Origin: Excoecaria cochinchinensis
Lineage: Eukaryota > Streptophyta > Magnoliopsida > Malpighiales > Euphorbiaceae
Length of the DNA: 64,000 bases
NCBI GenBank assembly: GCA_947683425.1
Contig: CANTUQ010000060.1
Coordinates: forward strand, 682,001-746,000
Direction: 5' to 3'
The notes beneath the pieces are model-generated. The model was not told the DNA's origin and searched no databases. It saw only the letters and a list, made by a program, of their open reading frames with translations. This document shows, piece after piece, positions 57,039-64,000 of the stretch (position 1 is its first letter; each line of letters opens with the position of its first letter). A program made the position numbers and the translations under genes.

Positions 57039-58297
57039 CAATAACAATAATAATAAAAACGATAATAAAACAATAATAATAATAATAATAATAATAATGA
57101 TAAGTAACTAAATAAATAACAATATTAATGAAAAATAATGATGATAAATAATAATGATAAGTAAAAGAAAATGCATAATCAAATAAATAAAAAAGTAACA
57201 AAAAAAAGATCAAAAAATCAAATCTATATCTAAAATAATATAAAATAAATAAATAAATAATAAATATAAAGATATACATGATTACTAATTAAATATGAAC
57301 AAAAATAAATAAAATTAAGAGATCGAGTCTAAAATATTTACTCTCAGATGTCGGATTCGATTGAATAGGTGAAAATAATTGATTTTCCTTACTTTGATTC
57401 ACAAAATAATAGATAAAAAATAATCTAAAAACTTTTCCGTAAAAAATTGTAAAAATTTTATTTTTACGAAATCAAATAAAAAATTGAATTTCAAAAATAA
57501 AGAATTATTTTTTTTGTCGCAAAAGCAAATTTTCATCCAAAAAATCAATGTAAGTTTTTGGAAGAAATCAATTGAATACAAAAATATTAAAAAATAACAA
57601 GTGAGAAAATTGGATTTTTAAAAATAAAAAATTATTTTTTTTGTCTCAAAATCAATTATTTTTCAATAAAATTCAATCTAAAATGTTTAGAAAATTTTTT
57701 ATTGAAGTAAAAAGAAGAAAAATAATTGAAGAAAAAGAAAAATTGCAAAAACTCAAGAAAAGGGAAGAAAAATTGTAAAAGAAATCCCTCCTTTTATTTC
57801 CCATAATTTCTATTTATATTAATAAAAATGAAAAACCTAATTAATTAAGAAAGAAAATTAATTTTTTATTAAAATTTCCTTAATTTGGGTTAAAATGGTG
57901 AAAAGACAAAAAAATAAAGAAAAAACGGAAAAAATTGGCAAAAATCACGTTTTCGGCAGACCGGGGCCGACCGACGCCTGTCGGAGCCAATCGACGGGCA
58001 TCGGGCCCGCACAGCAGTGCGGGCCGCCCGCTTAGTGCCAGCGCACGGCACGCTGGCCCTGCCACAAACGCCGAAATGTTTTTTTTTTAAATAACAATTT
58101 TGGCTATAATACTATAATTTTCAAACTCCATTTCTCAAATTTATTTTTTAATATATTTTTTATTATTTTTTTATTTTTTATTCTAAAATGAAAATTTGAT
58201 AAGAAAATCATTATTTTCAATTTTTTTGCCTGTGAAAAGGCATCTAATTATTATTGGGTAACTCTGATCTGAACTGATTCAGTATCCGGTGTCTACA
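55756..58297. repeat. 2.5-kb solo LTR nested in the CACTA element
   Basis: TGTGATGCGC ... GGTGTCTACA (TG...CA), with TTAAT at 55751-55755 and 58298-58302. The unit is 2,542 bp, non-coding and very A/T-rich, with TAA microsatellites at about 57000-57110. A segment around GAGTCGCCATCC (55878) recalls long plant LTRs. The strand of the parent element is unclear. Confidence 0.7.
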
Positions 58298-58428
58298 TTA
58301 ATATTAGTACATAGTGTATATCTAATTAAAAGTACTCGAAAAGTAAATAAGGTTATCATCCCACATAATATCTTCCTAAATAATAAATTGTACTAATAAT
58401 AATATCATACGAAAAAAGATTTGTAAAG

Positions 58429-60699
58429 TCATTTTGAGGTAGAGCCGCCACTACCAAAATGAGAGTCATCATACGGGTCAAGACCTTGTGCACCTGAAGG
58501 GCCAACATCATCATGTGGTGCGGGTGATGCAGTAGTGGTATTGGGTTGAGTGGCTGGTGGCTGAGGGGCCAAGTGAGGAAGTAATGAACGAATAGTCCGT
58601 GCGACAATCTCCTTGACATCCTCCTTTGTCAAGCAAGTACCACCAGAATGAGAGGCAGTGCTTGTACCAGTAACACATGATGGTCCGGATGGATAAACAC
58701 CATGAGGCACATATGAGCCAAGTCCGTATATTGTTTTCCTTTTATTGCATCGTGCAGCCTCAATAAACAACTCCGACTCATCGACGGATGACTCATCTTG
58801 CGATCTCTCAGATCGGAGTTACTCATATTTCTCCTATGAAATGACAATAATTTTTAATAAACGTAAATATAAGAACAACAAATATTTTACGACAATTTAG
58901 CTTTTGAATAACTGAAAACATTATCAACTAATAAAGTACATGTTACTTACATGCACCTTCTTGCTACGATCCGCCACATAAGTCTTCCCATCATGATTTA
59001 TGGCATGTGTGTGTAGATAGGCCTCGAAAATTATAGGTGACCGGCCCAACTCCTTCTCCTATATCATGTGCAGTATAAAGTAATTATTGAAAAAAATGAA
59101 GATGAGTTAAAAAGATAAATTTTTCCCTTTATTATTAAAACATGCATTTGCATTATTTTCCTTTTTTATCCTATTGTATTGTAATATATAAAGTGAAAAG
59201 TTTTCAAAAAATCAATGAAAATTTTGGCATAACCTCCCCATATTATTGCCATCCTCCTGTGAAGAAAAATCCATTTTACACTTCTAAAAATCACAAATCT
59301 ACTCCAATCTCCTCAACAAACTCCAACACAATTTTCCCATCCTCCTCTACATATATCAATGAATATATTATCAAGCAATTCGCATGTCTATCAAATTCAA
59401 TAATTGATTGGTTCTATATAATACAAATTCAAAAGGCAAACTATTTCAAAAGTAATATGTAAAGTGAAAAATTTTCAAAAAATCAATGAAAATTTTGGCA
59501 TAACCTCCCCATATTATTGTCATCCTCCTGTAAAGAAAAATACATTTTACACTTCTAAAAAGCACAAATCTACTCCAATCTCCTCAACAAACTCCAACAT
59601 AATTTTTCCATCCTCTACATATATCAATCAATATATTGTCAAGCAATTTGCATATCTATCAAATTCAATAATTGATTGGTTCTATATAATCCAAATTCAA
59701 AAGGCAAACCATTTCAAAAGTACTGAAATGAACATATCAATTGGCAAACATTATGGAAATTAAAAGTCACTAATATAAAAGTATAATTTAATTCTCTTAT
59801 AATTAAAGTATTTACCAGTCGTGAGATATGCTCACCAATAGAAATGGTACCATCGGTGTATGATCTAGGAGCCTTATCTTCAGACTCTTCATAACGATTG
59901 ATCTTTTTCTGAGTAAAATGTTGAATGCGTTGAGGAAGATTAAAAAGCTGATTCCACCTAATCCATGCAGATTCTGAAAAGTCTTTAGGCTTTTGCTTGG
60001 CGATATTTATATGATATACATAATCTTTATACCTCTGTGCAGCCTTTATTTTCCAACGTGCCCTAATAAGACCATTTACTTCAGCATCCCAGTGGCACAT
60101 TTTCTGCATTTATATTTCAAGTGGTTCATTAGTAATTATAATCATACATTAATTCAATATAATTTGAATACTAAAATTTGTAATGAGAAATTACCATTAA
60201 TTTTCAAATAAATATATAGATATACCTTGAATTCTCCCCAATAAAACTCTTTGATTTCTCTAAAAATCTCCTTCCAACTAACTCCATTAATGTCTGTCCG
60301 CTGATGGAAACTGCTGGTTGTAATCCTAGAGCATTGGGAAGAAGGTCGCAGCCTGCAAAGTATATAATATAAAAGCAATGTGGTTAAACATATTTTTATA
60401 AATTATTCACAATTTGTATGGGTGAATACTCACATGCTTTTTGATTCACTGTAATGTACAATCTATTAATATTTTCACTGGACACTTCATATGTAGTTGA
60501 TATACTGCTATTGGCTGTGTGCGGACTAGGAGTTGATGCAGATGGCATAAATGTCACAGGAGGCGATGGTTCATTCCCCGGATGTAGAGTCTTCAGGGAT
60601 ATCTAGCATATCTCCAAAAGGTGGAGTTGTTGAATCCCCTCCAGATCGTCCTCTCAGATGTCCTCGACCTAAAAGTTCTCGTCTTCTACCACGGCCCAT
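58429..60699 (-). pseudogene. CACTA TNP-type gene (Transposase_24 / Ptta-En-Spm family), several exons
   Basis: Minus-strand pieces: N-terminal MGRGRRRELLGRGHLRGRSG (from 60699), followed within about 100 bp by a frameshift; VSWKEIFREIKEFYWGEF (about 60300-60230); MCHWDAEVNGLIRARWKIKA and DKAPRSYTDGTISIGEHISR (60109-59820); LGRSPIIFEAYLHTHAINH (about 59050-58960); and a C-terminal piece with AARCNKRKTIYGLGS, VKEIVARTI and a Pro/Thr-rich tail ending at 58429. This order and these motifs match the accessory DNA-binding protein of plant CACTA elements, which recognises subterminal repeats. Exon borders are approximate. The catalytic transposase gene itself was not found, so the element is not autonomous. 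Confidence 0.7.
59190..59722. repeat. Tandem duplication of about 265 bp
   Basis: 59190-59460 and 59461-59722 are near-identical direct repeats, starting AAAGTGAAAA and ending with CAAAAGGCAAAC plus TATTTCAAAAGTA-like sequence. They lie between exons of the CACTA gene. Confidence 0.9.
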
Positions 60700-60709
60700 A
60701 CCTACACAA

Positions 60710-61994
60710 TGGTAAACTATACATGTATGTATATAACATATATAACTTATAATTTCATAAGTGCATCAATCTTTTTTTTCAAATAATAAATTTAATAAAA
60801 AAGTTTAATAAGTTAACACATCGTCCTCTAAAAATTACTTTGCTAGCATTTGTAATTTCATAAATATTTAAATTCCATAAACTAAATCACTTAATTTTAA
60901 TTACTTTATACATTTAAGTTAAAAAGAAAAGGTCATATTTTGAAGCACAAAACAATCTTTTCAAAAATAAATTTTTGTAATACACAAATCATCACCAGTA
61001 ATTTCCATGTGAATACCCACCCACCAAACATGACATCCTCCCCAACCACCAGTGATCCCATTCCTACAGAAATCATCACTATAATGACCATTATTAATTA
61101 TTATTGCTGCTAGGCAACACCTCTCATGCAACCCCTGCATCTTAAAAGCTTATGCTGACTTTTTTTATTCATATGCAATGATTACCCATCAGAAAATGTT
61201 ATTAACATCAAGACTCATAGTTTAATTCTCAGAACCATTTGGTTGTACTCAAGGTACCATATTTTAATTCTCAGCCACTGGATTTTGAAGCAATGTGAAA
61301 CTACACATCTTGTTTAATTGCTGAAACTACACATCACATTTACAATGCAAAGATAATGGCCAAAAAGACAGTTACCCATTTACAAATCTCAGCATTCAGT
61401 TTGGTTTAACAGTTATGGCTTTAACAGTTGTTCTATTCTAAGATTCTCGGTCATGGAAACATAACAAATACACTCTGTACAAACACATAACTCATTCTTT
61501 TTGCCAACATAAATACACAATCCAGTAAAGAAGATGTCAAAATAATAGGAATAAATCTCAAAAATTTCACAAGAAAGATTCACAAGAACTCATATTGGAA
61601 CATACCTTTTTTCAGTTTTGCTTCGCTGGAAACTATCTGATGGCAGAACATGCTTTTTCGTTCTCCTTTCTCCTCCTTTCGCTGTACAATCTCGCCAGAA
61701 ACCTCAACAAAGAAGACAAATTTAACATTAGAAATAGTCACACGGGAGCATATCAACTTTTAAACAACAGGCATTGACATTTAGTCCAGGTTGACGCGTA
61801 TGAATCTAACTTACCTCTCACACAGTAGAAGCAACTGGAGTTTGCTCTCGCCGATTACACCGCCGGTGATAACGGGCGGCAAGACCACTTGCGGGGGATT
61901 GGGTAAAACCTCCGAGATTTATCGGTTTTGAGTCTCTGGATTTTTTATTTCGGGTGAGATACAAATTTGGGGGTTTAGGTTTTCTTCAATCTGT
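60710..61994. other. CACTA 5' internal region
   Basis: Upstream of the TNP-type gene. No further gene can be supported; AT-rich, with the element's promoter presumably at about 61600-61990. Confidence 0.45.
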
Positions 61995-62407
61995 GTTTTA
62001 ATTGAAAAATAGCGACTGATTAGCGACTAAATCGTGTTAGTCGCTAAATAATTGAAATTATATCTATTGCGTTAGCGACAATAACACAATTAGAAATTGT
62101 GACAGACATTTCAGTCGCTATTTAGTCGCAGTTTTCTCGTTTGTGTTTGACAACTAAATTTTAGCCGCTATTATTTAGTGACTAATTTAACAGTCGCTAT
62201 AAAAGGCGCGTGTTTTTTGCGCCAACTTTTAGCGACAAAATTATGTTTCAGTCGCTATTTAGTCTCTAATTTGCTATTTTAATTGAAAAATTCCAACTAT
62301 ACGACTAACTCATTTTTTAGTTGCAAATCAGTCGCTATTTAGCGACTAAATTTTTCCAGTCGTTAAATTTAGTCGCTATTTCGCTTTTTTTTTTTCTTTT
62401 TTTAGTG

Positions 62408-62709
62408 CACATTCTGTTTCAATAGAATATATATAGCCACTTTTTAACAAGACTAATTGAATATTGTGGAATAATTAACTTAACAAGAGTCAATTAAGAC
62501 CCAAGTTATTCATCTCTTAACTCTTTTATATGATTTATCAACCAATAAACAGTAGATCTTTAAAGAATTTCCTTTACAAAAGATACACAGGAAATATGAA
62601 TAAAAGTGAAAACATTAACCGTAACAAAATGATATAATTAATCATCCATATTTGTTCGTTTCCATATGTAGTTTTGTGTTACTCCAACCAATAAATGGGG
62701 TATTGCCCC
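62408..62709. other. AT-rich spacer between two CACTA elements
   Basis: No gene or repeat recognised. Confidence 0.6.
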
Positions 62710-64000
62710 ACTACAAAAAAATTGTCTATTAGCGACGGCCATTTTCGTCGCTAATTGGACTTTTTCCGTCGCTAATTAATTTTAGCGACGCGGCGACTAA
62801 CCGTCGCTATTGGCACCGTCGCAAAAAATTTGCGACTATTCCATAAATCCGTCGCTAAAAATAGCGACGGAAAATTCCGTCGCTAAAAATAAAATTACAG
62901 TCGCTAAATAATTCTAAAATTAGTCGCATAAATATTTATTAGCAACGGAAAATTTGTCGCTATTCCGTCGCTAAAAATATTATATTTTTTAATATTATTT
63001 TTAATATTATTTTTATTACAATTTTCTATTTAATTTTTTATTATTATTATTACATCCAAAATTTAATTTAATTTATGTAAATAATAATTATAAAATATTT
63101 TCAATATTACTATAAATTTAAAAAATATAATATCAAAAAATTAAATTAAACTGTATAATACTTAAAAAATACTAGAAAAAATACAAATTCAAACTAAATA
63201 TTGCTATTTAGCAATATATACAAGTTCACAATAATTTTGTACAATAAATTCACAATAATTTTGTACAATAATTTTGTACAATAAATTCACAATAATTTTG
63301 TACAATAAATTCACAATAATTCAAATATAATAAAAGTATATTAAATTATACAATACTTAAATTAAAAATACATATTCTTGCTCTATTTAGCAGCATTTCA
63401 TCTAGTTGCAGTACCTACAAGACACCAATAAAATTTTCAAATTAATATATACCAAAATTAATGAATTAAAAATCAAAATAAACATGCATACTCAAATCTC
63501 ATCACTTAATACATCAAAATTTCATAATAATATGCACAATTATAGACGACACACATTTCTGTATTTTATTTATAAAATTTGTCAAAGCATATTGAAGATA
63601 TTATTCATCTAACACAAGTAAACTCACTCATGTTATATCCTATACACTTTATTCTTTATGCAAGCATAATTATGTTTATATTCATTTCCCAAATTCACAC
63701 ATCATTATAGCATCCCAAATCTTTTGTTCACAAATATCCATTTAACTTGTATATCCATGATTATGACTCCACTTGCATAATCTTTCAAGCAAATATACAC
63801 ATAGCTACTTGCATGTATCTATACAAATATAGTCATCCTGCTGTTACACACCTTAATAATTAGAATTGTGAGTAAATCTCTTTCTAAATTATCAAGAGAG
63901 ACTCAATATATGATTGACTTCTGTAATTTAACCCATGTCAAATGCTAGTCAAATTCTTCATATTCTTATTAAACTGTTTAGCTCAAGAAGAAGTCAATTC
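62710..64000. mobile_element. CACTA element, left end, runs out of the window
   Basis: It starts CACTACAAAAAAATTG, a good CACTA terminus, followed by a dense set of AGCGACGG / CCGTCGCTA subterminal repeats up to about 62985. Tandem copies of a 22-25 bp unit (CACAATAATTTTGTACAATA) lie at about 63229-63320. The rest is AT-rich and without a gene in this window. Confidence 0.75.

Larger units (their letters stand above)
55203..62407 (-). mobile_element. Decayed CACTA (En/Spm) transposon with nested insertions
   Basis: The left end CAACTACAAAAAA and the right end, read inward as CACTAAAAAAAG, are degenerate CACTA-type termini. Both are followed by dense subterminal repeats of AGCGAC/GTCGCTA in both orientations (about 55225-55620 and 61995-62385). 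Inside lies a Transposase_24-type gene on the minus strand. A 3-bp target duplication was not found, consistent with decay of the ends. Confidence 0.75.

Noticed and set aside
56980..57279. Hydrophobic open frame of about 100 residues on the minus strand
   Set aside because: It is translation of TAA microsatellites inside the solo LTR.
57880..58065. GC-rich minus-strand frame of 61 residues
   Set aside because: It lies in a short GC-rich part of the solo LTR; no motif and no conservation evidence.

Overview
This is nuclear DNA of a eudicot plant. Evidence: intron-bearing genes of plant-specific type (a SWI3D-class chromatin remodelling subunit, a Rab7/RABG3 GTPase, an organ-specific S2/P4-type protein), AT-rich intergenic DNA, and nearly every class of plant transposable element. 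The species cannot be fixed from the sequence. There is no bacterial-style operon, CRISPR array or prophage.

Layout. 1-4261: 3' part of a decayed Ty1/copia element. 4264-9994: AT-rich nested repeats (a hAT-type MITE with perfect 8-bp target duplication, a long foldback repeat holding a truncated LINE and a solo LTR, CACTA-like remnants), flanked by two copies of a duplicated block that lies upstream of an organ-specific protein gene. 9995-21139: that gene, split in exon 2 by an intact 10.3-kb Ty3/gypsy element of Tat type (Tat-A, 10643-20899). 21575-22630: five tandem LTRs of a miniature retrotransposon (TRIM) flanked by one 5-bp target duplication. 23607-25305: two Tourist-like MITEs. 25899-31984: SWI3D (+ strand, seven coding exons). 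34567-39078: Rab7/RABG3 (- strand, seven coding exons). 39774-54222: a near full-length LINE (- strand) split in ORF1 by a second intact Tat-type element (Tat-B, 44532-53730). 54736-55202: LINE RNase H remnant. 55203-62407: a decayed CACTA transposon with a TNP/Transposase_24-type gene on the - strand and a 2.5-kb solo LTR inside it. 62710-64000: the start of another CACTA element that leaves the window.

The most interesting system is the paired architecture of the two Tat elements. They belong to different families (unrelated LTRs), yet each carries, between pol and the 3' LTR, a separate gene on the opposite strand. In each case this gene has its own TATA box, three exons in the same arrangement (phase 1, then phase 0, junctions), a gypsy-type putative transposase-like N-terminal domain, a charged middle part and a coiled-coil C-terminal part ending in a related W-M/L-D motif. 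Because the gene is antisense, its introns cannot be spliced out of the genomic RNA, which explains how an intron-bearing gene survives retrotransposition. Both elements have LTR pairs that look identical by eye and clean 5-bp target duplications, so both moved recently. One of them has just broken an otherwise largely intact host gene.
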